Assembly: GCA_030949705.1 (NCBI GenBank)
Contig: JAUZSF010000018.1
Span: 62,001 to 126,000, forward strand
From: Robiginitomaculum sp.
Lineage (GTDB): Bacteria > Pseudomonadota > Alphaproteobacteria > Caulobacterales > Maricaulaceae
Length of the DNA stretch: 64,000 nucleotides
Direction: 5' to 3'
The notes under the pieces are model-generated. The model had not been told where the DNA came from and searched no databases. It saw nothing but the letters and a program-made list of their open reading frames with translations. The position numbers and the translations under genes are program-made. Positions 16,287 to 24,989 of the stretch are shown here, one piece after another. How positions within the stretch are numbered: position 1 is the first letter of the stretch; each line of letters starts with the position of its first letter.

Positions 16287-18287
16287 ATGTCTGGAGGAGG
16301 GGGGCGCACGTTTGCGCTGATGTTGATTTGCCTTGTTGCCGGGTTATCCCGGGCGACACCAGTCCGAGCAAGTGTATCACTCGAAGCTTTCGGTGCCCTG
16401 CCTAAAGTTGCCGACATGGCCCTGTCCCCAGATGGCAGCCGGATTGCCTACATCCTTCACCGCAATGGCACATCCATGATGCTGGTGCGTGAACTTGATA
16501 ACCCCGAAGCTCGCCCTATGGGGATCGATGTCAGCAAACTCAAGGCCCGCGCTGTCAGCTGGGCCAATGACCGTTATGTGCTGCTGCACACATCAATAAC
16601 CCTGAACACCACCGTCTTTACCGCCCACAAGATCGAGTTCGGCGGCGTTTTTTCCTATGATACGGTTACGCGCAAGGCACGACCATTGCTGCATGGCAGC
16701 AAGCAACTTGGCATCAATGCCAGCCTCGGACGCATTGACCGCATCTTGCCCGAAGAAGATGCCGTGCTCATGCCTGCCTTTACCGGTCAGGTCGCTGGCG
16801 AACGGGTACGCGTTCTCTTCAAGGTCAGCCTTAAGACCGGCAAAGGGAGAATTGTCGCGCGGGGCTATCGCACACAGACCGATCATTTCATCGTCAATGG
16901 CAAGGGGCAAACAATCGCCCGCATCGACTTCGCCGACAAGACCGGCAAGTTCGTCATCAAAGCTATACGCACCGGTATCTGGCAGGATCTCTATACTGAA
17001 GACAGCAAATTTTATCCGCTTTCGGTGACCGGCCTCTCTACCGACGGAAAGTCGCTGATGATACTTGACCATCGCGGTCGTGACACCCTTGCTCTTTATG
17101 CCATGAGCCTTGCAGACGGAAGCATAACCGGCCCAATACAGGCACGAGAAAAAGCTGATATAGACCATACTCTTGCCGATGGGGCGGACGGCGTAGTCCG
17201 CGCCGTGGCCTATGCCGACATTAGCGGCACCGATTATGTCTTTATAGATCCGGACATGGCCAGCACCTGGAAAGCCATCAAGAAAGCCCTTGCTGGTAGC
17301 GTGGTCAAGCCTTTGGATTGGAGCGCCAACAGGCGCAAATGGTTGCTCTATGTCGAGGGGGGACGCACTGCTGGCGCCTACATGCTCTATGATACGAGCA
17401 GTGGAAAGTTTCGCTTTCTTGCCAGTGTGCATCCGGACATTCGCCCCGAGGATATTGCCGACGTGGTGACCATTGCCTACAAATCGAAGGACGGCACCCG
17501 CATCTCCGCTCTACTGACCCTGCCACCGGGCTATGAAAAACACCCGGCTGCCATGGTGGTATTGCCCCATGGCGGCCCTGCCAGCCATGACAGCCTTGGC
17601 TGGGACTGGCTGGCACAGTTTCTTGCCAATCAGGGCTATCTCGTCTTGCAACCCAATTTTCGGGGTTCCGATGGTTTTGGTGCCGCCTTTGAGAATGCCG
17701 GCGATGGCGAATGGAGCGGCATAATTGTAGATGATGTCACTGCCGGGGTCCGAGGCATGATTCGTTCCGGCTATGCCGACCCCAAACGCATCTGTATCGT
17801 CGGAGCAAGTTTTGGTGGTTACATGGCTCTTGCCGGCTTGGTGTTCACGCCAGATATTTATGCCTGCTCCGTCGCCATCGCCCCGATATCAGATGCAAGT
17901 GCATTCATTGCTGACCGGGCAAAAGGCTCCGGCAGAAAAAGCTCGTCGGTCAGTTACTGGCAGGAGGCCATGATGGGCGAAAAGGGCAAGGCGCACCTCG
18001 ACACTATCTCCCCGGCCAAACACGCCGCGGCTGCCAAGGCGCCTCTGCTGCTGATCCATGGCAAGGACGACACAGTAGTGCCTATTGCTCAGAGCCGGAT
18101 CATGAAACGTGCCATGGATCGCACCGGCAAACCGGTGCAGATGATGGATCTAAAGGGCGAGGATCACTGGCTTTCCCGGGCGAATACCCGTATCGCCACC
18201 CTGCGTGCTTTGGAAGGTTTCCTGAAGAGATACCTAGCTCCTGCAAACACGCAGATGGCAACGGAAGGACGAAAAGAAAAGCCATGA
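16287..18287 (+). CDS. S9-family prolyl-oligopeptidase-like peptidase, exported
   Basis: A 666-residue protein with a signal peptide (residues 1-29), a beta-propeller built of WD-like strands (for example MALSPDGSRIAYI; about 35-400) and a C-terminal alpha/beta hydrolase. The catalytic Ser is in GASFGGYMAL (Ser508), the Asp in HGKDDTVVP and the His in GEDHWLS. This is the dipeptidyl-peptidase/acylaminoacyl-peptidase layout; the enzyme probably trims short peptides in the periplasm. Start at 16287 is preferred because the signal peptide follows directly. The stop overlaps the next ATG (18284), so the DJ-1-like gene is in the same operon. Confidence 0.92.
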   Translation: MSGGGGRTFALMLICLVAGLSRATPVRASVSLEAFGALPKVADMALSPDGSRIAYILHRNGTSMMLVRELDNPEARPMGIDVSKLKARAVSWANDRYVLLHTSITLNTTVFTAHKIEFGGVFSYDTVTRKARPLLHGSKQLGINASLGRIDRILPEEDAVLMPAFTGQVAGERVRVLFKVSLKTGKGRIVARGYRTQTDHFIVNGKGQTIARIDFADKTGKFVIKAIRTGIWQDLYTEDSKFYPLSVTGLSTDGKSLMILDHRGRDTLALYAMSLADGSITGPIQAREKADIDHTLADGADGVVRAVAYADISGTDYVFIDPDMASTWKAIKKALAGSVVKPLDWSANRRKWLLYVEGGRTAGAYMLYDTSSGKFRFLASVHPDIRPEDIADVVTIAYKSKDGTRISALLTLPPGYEKHPAAMVVLPHGGPASHDSLGWDWLAQFLANQGYLVLQPNFRGSDGFGAAFENAGDGEWSGIIVDDVTAGVRGMIRSGYADPKRICIVGASFGGYMALAGLVFTPDIYACSVAIAPISDASAFIADRAKGSGRKSSSVSYWQEAMMGEKGKAHLDTISPAKHAAAAKAPLLLIHGKDDTVVPIAQSRIMKRAMDRTGKPVQMMDLKGEDHWLSRANTRIATLRALEGFLKRYLAPANTQMATEGRKEKP

Positions 18288-19045
18288 GCGTTCTGATTGC
18301 CATAGGCACCACCGATTTTGACCCCACGGAAGTCGCCATACCATGGAAAATATTGCGCGAGGCAGGCCAGGAGGTTCGTTTCGCCACCGACACCGGCCAT
18401 GCGGGTGAAACTGACCCACGCATGCTCTATGGCGATGGCCTTGGCATTTTCAAAGGCATGCTCGCTGCGCGCAAAAATGCCCGCCAGACCTATTTGCGGC
18501 TTTGTCAGGAACCCGCCTTTTTGAATCCGATCCGGTTTGAAGACATCAAGCCAGAGGATTATGATGGCCTGATCCTGCCGGGCGGCCATGCCAAAGGCAT
18601 GATTCCGTATCTGGAATCAGAGATTTTGCAGGAAAAAATTACAGCGTTTTTTGCCGCTGACAAACCGATCGGGGCCATTTGCCATGGGGTGGTGGCGGCA
18701 TGCCGCGCCAAAGACCCCCAAACCGGTAAATCGGTTCTGTATGGCCGCAAGACCACGGCCTTGCTCAACCGTCAGGAATTGCTCGCCCATAAACTGACCA
18801 AGGCAAGGCTGGGGGATTATTTTCTTACCTATCCAGGCCTCACCGTCGAGGACGAGGTGACCGCCGCTTTGCAATCGGCCGATGATTTTTTGCACGGCCC
18901 CACGCCACTTTTACGCGACACCCCCAAAAAACTCTCGCGCGGGTTTGTGGTCCAGGATGGCCAGTACCTGTCAGCACGCTGGCCCGGCGATGCGCACCGC
19001 TTTGGGCAGGCCTTTGCGGATATGATCATGGCCAAGGCCGCTTAG
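18284..19045 (+). CDS. DJ-1/PfpI superfamily protein
   Basis: A 253-residue protein of the type 1 glutamine amidotransferase-like fold. The nucleophile elbow is GAICHGVVAA, with Cys and the adjacent His; the strand YDGLILPGGHAKGM precedes it. Members act as glyoxalase III, deglycase-like or protein-repair enzymes; the insertion around residues 40-80 is longer than in small PfpI proteins and recalls Hsp31-like forms. No signal peptide, so cytoplasmic. Overlaps the peptidase gene by 4 nt. Confidence 0.87.
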   Translation: MSVLIAIGTTDFDPTEVAIPWKILREAGQEVRFATDTGHAGETDPRMLYGDGLGIFKGMLAARKNARQTYLRLCQEPAFLNPIRFEDIKPEDYDGLILPGGHAKGMIPYLESEILQEKITAFFAADKPIGAICHGVVAACRAKDPQTGKSVLYGRKTTALLNRQELLAHKLTKARLGDYFLTYPGLTVEDEVTAALQSADDFLHGPTPLLRDTPKKLSRGFVVQDGQYLSARWPGDAHRFGQAFADMIMAKAA

Positions 19046-19148
19046 GTCCGACCAACACTTCTTCTCAAACTTTCGTGAGATGGTGCGCTTTGATCTAGGC
19101 AAAACGTCCAGGAGCCTTCATGACAAGGCCATAAACATGGAGAAAGTT

Positions 19149-19727
19149 ATGCGCATTGCCCTGATGGTTGTTTTTCTGGCGTTTTCTGCCCCATTGGCCT
19201 TTGCCGGTGAAGATATGGCCCCCACGGATCGTGGGCCGGCAGTTGGCAGCGTGATCCCCTCGGACCTTGCCAGCATTGATCAATATGGAATGGCCCGCAA
19301 TTTTGAAACCTTGACCGGCAAAAACGGCCTGGTGCTGGTGTTTTTCCGCTCGGCCAAATGGTGCCCGTTTTGCAAACGCCAATTGATGAGCCTGGCGAAA
19401 GAGGTCGACAAAATTACCTCTCGCGGCTATACGCTGGCCGCGCTCAGTTATGACTCGCTGGATGACATCAAACGCTATGTTGACGAGCATAAACCCGGCT
19501 TCACCATGCTCTCTGACCGGCATTCCAAAGTGATTGATGCCTTTGGTATCCGCAATGAAAAATATGGCAAAATGCACTTTGCCAATGGGGTGCCGCATCC
19601 GATGATTTTTGTCATCAGCCCCCAGAAAGTGGTGATGGCAAAACTGGCTGAAAAAGGGTATAAAGATCGCCCGCCGGTCAGTGCGATCGTCGAAGCCATC
19701 GATGCGTTGTCTGCATCCAAGGAGTAG
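19149..19727 (+). CDS. Exported peroxiredoxin-like thioredoxin-fold protein
   Basis: A protein of 192 residues with a signal peptide ending APLAFA, then an AhpC/TSA domain. The redox site is SAKWCPFCKRQL, a thioredoxin-like CxxC in the place of the peroxidatic cysteine. It may reduce peroxides or periplasmic disulfides. ATG at 19149 has GGAG 6 nt upstream; an alternative ATG at 19137 adds four residues. The AAGGAG at its 3' end acts as ribosome-binding site for the next gene. Confidence 0.85.
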   Translation: MRIALMVVFLAFSAPLAFAGEDMAPTDRGPAVGSVIPSDLASIDQYGMARNFETLTGKNGLVLVFFRSAKWCPFCKRQLMSLAKEVDKITSRGYTLAALSYDSLDDIKRYVDEHKPGFTMLSDRHSKVIDAFGIRNEKYGKMHFANGVPHPMIFVISPQKVVMAKLAEKGYKDRPPVSAIVEAIDALSASKE

Positions 19728-19729
19728 TG

Positions 19730-20341
19730 TTGAGCACCAAAGCCCATTGGGACAAGGCCTGGCAAGGCGCAGACCCGGCCAGCAAAAGCTGGTATCAGGA
19801 AGAGGCCGGTCATTCACTGGAAATGATCGAGGCCTCGGCCATTGCCCATGGTGAGGCCATTATTGATGTTGGCGGCGGGGCCTCGGTGCTGGTGGATGCC
19901 CTGTTGGAGCGCGGGTTTAAAAATCTCAGCGTGCTGGATATTTCCAAGGCAGCCCTGCAAAGCGCCCAAGCGCGCCTTGGCCACCGGGCCAGTGATGTCA
20001 AATGGCTGTGCGAAGATGCCACCAATTGGGTCCCGGCACACCCGTTTCGTCTGTGGCATGATCGGGCGGTCTTTCATTTTCTGACTAATGCCGAAGACCG
20101 GCAGAAATACCGCGAAATTGCCAACGCCAATATTGTGCCTGGCGGCCATTTGATTATGGCAACCTTTGCCATGGATGGGCCGGAAAAATGCTCTGGCCTG
20201 CCGGTTCAGCGCTATAGTGCCCAGACCATGGCCGCTGAGATGGGTGATGGATTTTCCCTGATTGAAGATCGTATTGAGGCACACACCACCCCCGGCGGCA
20301 GCATCCAAACGTTTCAGTATTGCCGGTTTTTGCGGGCGTGA
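19730..20341 (+). CDS. Class I SAM-dependent methyltransferase
   Basis: A methyltransferase of about 203 residues. SAM-binding motif I is AIIDVGGGASVLVDALL, motif II LSVLDISKAALQSA, and DVKWLCEDATNW and LWHDRAVFHFL follow; this set resembles tellurite-resistance/thiopurine-like small methyltransferases. Substrate unknown. The start is non-ATG: TTG at 19730 is 5 nt after AAGGAG, while GTG at 19727, which overlaps the upstream TAG, is only 2 nt from it. Probably cotranscribed with the peroxiredoxin-like gene. Confidence 0.85.
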   Translation: MSTKAHWDKAWQGADPASKSWYQEEAGHSLEMIEASAIAHGEAIIDVGGGASVLVDALLERGFKNLSVLDISKAALQSAQARLGHRASDVKWLCEDATNWVPAHPFRLWHDRAVFHFLTNAEDRQKYREIANANIVPGGHLIMATFAMDGPEKCSGLPVQRYSAQTMAAEMGDGFSLIEDRIEAHTTPGGSIQTFQYCRFLRA

Positions 20342-20346
20342 AGCAC

Positions 20347-21000
20347 CTACCAGACGCGCTTTAATCCCTCAAAAGGCCGGGACAGGATGAACAGAACCAC
20401 GCCGGCATAAATGGACAATTCGCCAAATTCATCAAAACTGAAATAATCTCCCGGGTGCATCAACCGGCCCGCGACCAGTGCCAATACGCCCCCGGCAAAC
20501 AAGGCCCCGGGCAAGAGGAATATTTTTCTGACATAGGCGATCAACCCTTCCAGCCCCCGTTGCAATGCAACAAAAGTCAACAATGTCACGCCCCCGGCCA
20601 TGACCGCCAAAAGCAGAACCATACGCAGATACTTTTCCATGCCAAAGGCATTGTGCAAGGCCATTTCGCCATAGGCATTGTTTTGGGCCAGCACCGATAG
20701 TGGCGGATAACCCAGATAAGGTTGCGCCCAGTCAATCTCTTCCATGGCCAGCACAAAAAGACCCAACACCACAAGATAACGCCACCAGCGCCCTGTTGGA
20801 TCGGCCCGCAGAGCCAAGGCCACCATGCCCCCCAGCAGGATGACAAATTGCAGCCATTCAATGAGGCCTTCGTCCAGATCTATATTTCTGACAAAACTGA
20901 ACTGGGCACACAAAATCAGAACGGCCCCAATGGCAAGGCTGTAAAGCACGCCGCGCAGAACCAACCGGGCAAACGCGATCACTATATTTTTGGTATCCAT
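20347..21000 (-). CDS. Uncharacterised membrane protein with EEIDWAQ and LHN motifs
   Basis: A 217-residue protein with about six hydrophobic segments. Between segments 3 and 4 it has EEIDWAQPYLGYPP and NNAYGEMALHN, matching the conserved EEISWGQ...N.Q.E..LHN pattern of a widespread but uncharacterised bacterial membrane family; the conserved acidic and histidine residues hint at a metal or lipid-headgroup site. The start at 21000 (MDTKNIVIAF) follows a GGGGGG tract. It converges with the methyltransferase gene and is divergent from phoD. Confidence 0.75.
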   Translation of the reverse strand: MDTKNIVIAFARLVLRGVLYSLAIGAVLILCAQFSFVRNIDLDEGLIEWLQFVILLGGMVALALRADPTGRWWRYLVVLGLFVLAMEEIDWAQPYLGYPPLSVLAQNNAYGEMALHNAFGMEKYLRMVLLLAVMAGGVTLLTFVALQRGLEGLIAYVRKIFLLPGALFAGGVLALVAGRLMHPGDYFSFDEFGELSIYAGVVLFILSRPFEGLKRVW

Positions 21001-21158
21001 GATTGCCCCCCAAGGCCAGACCATGCTGCTTATCCTGATTCATCGGCTAAAAGCGTTAAAAAATAGCCATGTAATGAGGAGATAAAGGCCATCACCTTGT
21101 CACAGCACGTACATAGCGCCATGGTAAGTATCAAGAGTCAGATTACAGGAGCCTCCCC

Positions 21159-22829
21159 ATGCACAGTCTTTTCCATCGCCGGGATTTCATCAAACTAGCC
21201 GCCGGCATGACCGGTGCCTCCCTGCTCAGCCGTCCCGTATTGGCCAGCAACCTGCAACACGGCTTCACCCATGGTATTGCCAGCGGCGATCCCGATGCCC
21301 GTTCGGTGGTGCTGTGGACGCGTTATGTGGGAGATGGTGATACCGCTCTGGAATGGGAGGTTGCCAGAGATACGGATTTCAGCGCAATTGTACAAAAAGG
21401 CAAAGTGGTGGCCAGCCCCAAAAGCGATTATACCGCCAAGACCATTGCTGATGGTTTGCCGGCCGGTACCTGGTTTTTTTATCGCTTCAAGGCCCCCGAT
21501 GGGACCTATTCGGATACCGGGCGTACCCGGACCCTGCCTGATGGGGCGATTTCCTCATTAAAGCTCGCTGTGTTCTCATGCTCGAACCTGCCTTTTGGGT
21601 ATTTCAACGCCTATGGCCATGCCGCGGCACAAGGCGATTTTGACCTGGCGGTCCACCTTGGTGATTATTTTTATGAATATCCGGTGGGCACCTACCCTTC
21701 CAAGGAACAAAGCGTACAGGGGCGCCATATCGAGCCGGCTCATGAGCTGATCCAGCTTGCCGATTATCGCTTGCGCTATAATTCCTATCGCATGGACCCG
21801 GACCTTTTGGCCCTGCATCGAAATTATCCCATGATCAGTATTTGGGATGACCATGAAATCGCCAATGACACCTATCGCGATGGCGCCCAGAACCATGATC
21901 CGACCACCGAAGGCCCCTGGGAAGATCGCAAGAAAGCGGCGCGCCAGGCCTATTTTGAATGGCTGCCCATGCGTGGGCGTGCCTATGCCCGTTATGATTT
22001 TGGCGATCTGGCCTCGATCATCACTCTGGATACCCGCCTGACCGGGCGCACCAGACAACTGACCTATAGCGAAGCCTTAAAAGGCGTAGATATCAAAGAC
22101 CAAAAGGCAGTGATCAAAACGCTGAAGGCGTTTCGTGATGGCCCCTGGTCCGATCCGGCGCGCACGCTGATGGGCGACGTACAGGAAAAATGGCTGACCG
22201 ACACACTGGCAGCATCGAAACAGTCCGGGCGGCGCTGGCAGGTGCTGGCACAACAGGTCATTGTCGGGCGCAGCTATGGGCCAAAAAGCTTTCTGGATGC
22301 CCTGCCGGCACAGACCCCTGACTGGCTGAAGGCACGCATACAGGGCAGCGTGCTGGCCTCGTCCGTAGGCTTGCCGACCAGCAGTGATGCATGGAGCGGC
22401 TATCCCGCGGCGCGCACCCGCCTGATCAATGCTTTGCGCCAAAATGCCGATAATGCGGTGGTGCTGGCCGGTGACAGCCACAATGCCTGGGCCTATGATT
22501 TGTATGCTGGCACAGAACATAAATCCGGCATAAATCCGGCGGCGGTGGAATTTGCCGGCCACAGCGTATCCTCACCAGGGCTGGAAGCCTATTTGCCCAT
22601 CGAGGAAAAGAAGAGATCTGCCGACCTGATTGCCGTCAGCCCCGAACTGCGCTGGGCCAACACTGAAAGTCGCGGCTATATGGCGGTGCACATTACCCCC
22701 GATACCGCCCAATGTGAATGGTGCTTTACCGGCCCGGCGGATACCCGTTCGGCGACCTTAAGCGGCACCCACACCATGCAGGTACGCGCCCGCGATGGTG
22801 CTGGTACCAACACATTGGAGACCGCATAG
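21159..22829 (+). CDS. phoD: Alkaline phosphatase D family phosphodiesterase/phosphatase
   Basis: A 556-residue PhoD-type phosphatase that releases phosphate from phosphodiesters outside the cytoplasm. It has a Tat signal (RRDFIKLAAGMTGASLL), an N-terminal beta domain (FTHGIASGDPDARSVVLWTR) and the Ca/Fe-binding core with LGDYFYEYP, SIWDDHEIANDTYRDGA and VLAGDSHNAWAYDL. Length is typical. ATG at 21159 has AGGAG 7 nt upstream. No convincing Pho box was seen in the 158-bp gap, so phosphate regulation is not claimed. Confidence 0.94.
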   Translation: MHSLFHRRDFIKLAAGMTGASLLSRPVLASNLQHGFTHGIASGDPDARSVVLWTRYVGDGDTALEWEVARDTDFSAIVQKGKVVASPKSDYTAKTIADGLPAGTWFFYRFKAPDGTYSDTGRTRTLPDGAISSLKLAVFSCSNLPFGYFNAYGHAAAQGDFDLAVHLGDYFYEYPVGTYPSKEQSVQGRHIEPAHELIQLADYRLRYNSYRMDPDLLALHRNYPMISIWDDHEIANDTYRDGAQNHDPTTEGPWEDRKKAARQAYFEWLPMRGRAYARYDFGDLASIITLDTRLTGRTRQLTYSEALKGVDIKDQKAVIKTLKAFRDGPWSDPARTLMGDVQEKWLTDTLAASKQSGRRWQVLAQQVIVGRSYGPKSFLDALPAQTPDWLKARIQGSVLASSVGLPTSSDAWSGYPAARTRLINALRQNADNAVVLAGDSHNAWAYDLYAGTEHKSGINPAAVEFAGHSVSSPGLEAYLPIEEKKRSADLIAVSPELRWANTESRGYMAVHITPDTAQCEWCFTGPADTRSATLSGTHTMQVRARDGAGTNTLETA

Positions 22830-22831
22830 TC

Positions 22832-23374
22832 TTGCCCCCCCTTGGCCCCACACTGGAAACGGAACGCCTGATTATGCGCCCTCCCGGCGAAGATGGGTTT
22901 GAGGGCTATGCCGCCTTGTATGCAGATGAGGAAGCGGCAAAATTTATTGGCGGCACAAAAGACCAGGCCCAGGCCTGGCGCGCCATGGCCTCAGTAATCG
23001 GGATGTGGGTTTTACGCGGGTATGGCTTCTTTTTTGTTTATGAAAAAACCACTGGCAACTGGGTAGGCAGCATCGGCACCCACTACCCCGAAGGCTGGCC
23101 GGGGCGCGAGGTTGGCTGGTCCATTGCGCGCCCCCATTGGCGTAAAGGCTATGCCCGCGAAGCCGCTACAGCAGCCATGGACTATGCTTTTGATACGTTG
23201 GGTTGGGACCGGGTTATCCATGTGATCGACCCGCAGAACAAACCCTCCGAAGCACTGGCCGGCGCCCTTGGCAGCCAGATCGTCGGCACAGTAGATGAGC
23301 TGGCTGGTTTTGGCCCCATGCAATTAAACCTCTGGGGGCAAAGCGCCGACCAATGGCGTGCGCGTAAAGGCTAA
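22832..23374 (+). CDS. GNAT-family N-acetyltransferase (RimJ/RimL-like)
   Basis: A protein of about 180 residues with the RimJ/RimL-type opening LGPTLETERLIMRPP and the acetyl-CoA motif A region REVGWSIARPHWRKGYAREA. It probably acetylates an amine on a protein N-terminus or small molecule. The start is inferred as TTG at 22832, 2 nt after the phoD stop, because the homologous N-terminus begins there; the longer frame from 22718 overlaps phoD out of frame. GGAG lies 11 nt upstream, a rather long spacing. It converges with the TSUP gene, overlapping by 4 nt. Confidence 0.83.
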   Translation: MPPLGPTLETERLIMRPPGEDGFEGYAALYADEEAAKFIGGTKDQAQAWRAMASVIGMWVLRGYGFFFVYEKTTGNWVGSIGTHYPEGWPGREVGWSIARPHWRKGYAREAATAAMDYAFDTLGWDRVIHVIDPQNKPSEALAGALGSQIVGTVDELAGFGPMQLNLWGQSADQWRARKG

Positions 23375-24123
23375 CCCAAAACTAGACGAACTCCCCGGAA
23401 TATATAAAACAATCCGATCAGGGAGATGAGCACTCGTACGATTTGCACAAAGCCAATATCCGTCATTTTTCCCAATATCTGCTTGCCGCACCAGGTCCCC
23501 CCAAAGGACAGTGGCAAGGCCAGTGCAAACAGCCATAAAGGTGGCAAAGCCCCCACCCCCAGCGTCTGGATGACCGCCCAGCTCCAATAGATCACTTTGA
23601 CCCCATGACCGACCATCTGGCCAATGGCCTTGGTGGCCACAATTTCATGGCGAGTCAGGGCGGCCCGAACGAAGAATATATCCATCACGGTCGAGGATAT
23701 GCCGGCGGTAACGCTGAACCCCGCGGCCAGAAACCCACACAAGACCGCATGGGCCGGTCGACGCACATTCAGATGCAACCAGCGACGCGGTACCCAAACA
23801 AGAAGCGGCAACACCCCCAACATCAGAAACACACTGGCCTTGTTGGGGTGCAAGGGAATCAGAACCAACAGAAAAACCGCCCCCATCGTACCCAGCGCGA
23901 ACAGGCTAATGATTTTCCATTGAATGTGACGGCGTAATAAATAGGCGCGCCAGCTATTGGCAGAGATTTGCAAAACCCCATGAGTGACCATGGCCGGGCC
24001 AAGAGGCAGCAGGGCGGTCAACACTCCCATCAGCACCAACCCGCCCGCCATGCCGAACGTGCCAGACAGAAAAGCGGTAAAAAAAGCGGTGACGATGATC
24101 ATCGCGGCCGTTAAGATTGCCAT
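23371..24123 (-). CDS. TSUP family membrane protein (TauE/SafE)
   Basis: A 250-residue protein with eight hydrophobic segments arranged as two similar halves. The conserved FLSGTFGMAGGLVLMG and VTHGVLQISANSWRA elements in the first half identify the TSUP family, which carries sulfite, sulfoacetate or related anions; the substrate here is unknown. Start at 24123 (MAILTAAMIIV) has GAGG about 7 nt upstream; ATG at 24147 is possible. Divergent from the PepSY gene, starts 78 bp apart. Confidence 0.87.
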   Translation of the reverse strand: MAILTAAMIIVTAFFTAFLSGTFGMAGGLVLMGVLTALLPLGPAMVTHGVLQISANSWRAYLLRRHIQWKIISLFALGTMGAVFLLVLIPLHPNKASVFLMLGVLPLLVWVPRRWLHLNVRRPAHAVLCGFLAAGFSVTAGISSTVMDIFFVRAALTRHEIVATKAIGQMVGHGVKVIYWSWAVIQTLGVGALPPLWLFALALPLSFGGTWCGKQILGKMTDIGFVQIVRVLISLIGLFYIFRGVRLVLG

Positions 24124-24201
24124 GGCTGCCTCATCCGCCTTTCCCATCTTTGATTGCTGCCACGGCCTATCAGTCAACCAGCCATAAAAGAAGATGCCAT
24201 C

Positions 24202-24927
24202 ATGAAGTTTTTTGCCATTCTGACCCGTGTCCACAAATGGGCTGGCCTGTTTGTGGGCCTGCAAATCATCCTTTGGACTGCTGGTGGTCTGGTGATGAGT
24301 GTCTTTCCCATTGAGACCGTGCGTTCAGAACATCTGATTGCCGCCCCGAACCAAACCCCGATCCGCACGCCGGACATTCTCTCGCCCGTTGAAGCAGCAC
24401 AAAAGGCAGGCCTGGCCGCTCCCATTACGGCCCGCTTGCACACCTGGCTGGACCGACCCGTTTACACCCTCGAAGGAGAAGCGGGGCGCAAAGACCTGGT
24501 GGATGCCCGCACCGGCGCACCACTTACGCCGATTGACAAGGATACTGCGCTCAAAATTGCCCGGACCGATTATGCGGGATCAGGCAAAATCAAAGACGTG
24601 AGCTGGGTAGAAAAAGGCCCGATTGAGGTGCGCTATAATGGTCCCTTCTGGCGTGTGGAGTTTGACCGACCCAAGGGCTATGCGGTCTGGGTGGATCCGG
24701 CCAGCGGCGAGGTGCGTGCCCACCGTTCTTCGGTATGGCGGCTTTATGATTTTTTCTGGATGCTGCATATTATGGACTATGGCGAACGGGAGAATTTTAA
24801 TACGCCATGGCTGATCGCCTTTGCCGCGTCAGCCCTGATTTTTGCCCTTACAGGTGCCGGTTTGCTGTTACACCGATTTCTATTACGGCCCCGGCGACGG
24901 CACAAAACCCGCCCAAAATCCCTATAA
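24202..24927 (+). CDS. PepSY domain membrane protein
   Basis: A 241-residue protein. An N-terminal transmembrane segment (KWAGLFVGLQIILWTAGGLVM) follows the RVHKWAG motif typical of PepSY-associated membrane proteins. Two periplasmic PepSY-like domains (about 70-190) include ALKIARTDY and YAVWVDPASGEV. After FFWMLHIMDYGER comes a second membrane segment and a basic tail. The conserved His residues of such proteins may bind haem, and the family is often linked to iron-siderophore reduction. Start at 24202 (MKFFAILTR). Lone gene ahead of a hybrid kinase. Confidence 0.85.
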   Translation: MKFFAILTRVHKWAGLFVGLQIILWTAGGLVMSVFPIETVRSEHLIAAPNQTPIRTPDILSPVEAAQKAGLAAPITARLHTWLDRPVYTLEGEAGRKDLVDARTGAPLTPIDKDTALKIARTDYAGSGKIKDVSWVEKGPIEVRYNGPFWRVEFDRPKGYAVWVDPASGEVRAHRSSVWRLYDFFWMLHIMDYGERENFNTPWLIAFAASALIFALTGAGLLLHRFLLRPRRRHKTRPKSL

Positions 24928-24989
24928 AAAATATACACGTTCACCCTATCGTAAGGGAGTTAAGGTAGAACGGTTCAAACTGCACCTGC

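Noticed and set aside
21001-21158. Pho box upstream of phoD
   Set aside because: TGTCACAGCACGTACAT resembles only one half-site of the CTGTCAT direct repeat.
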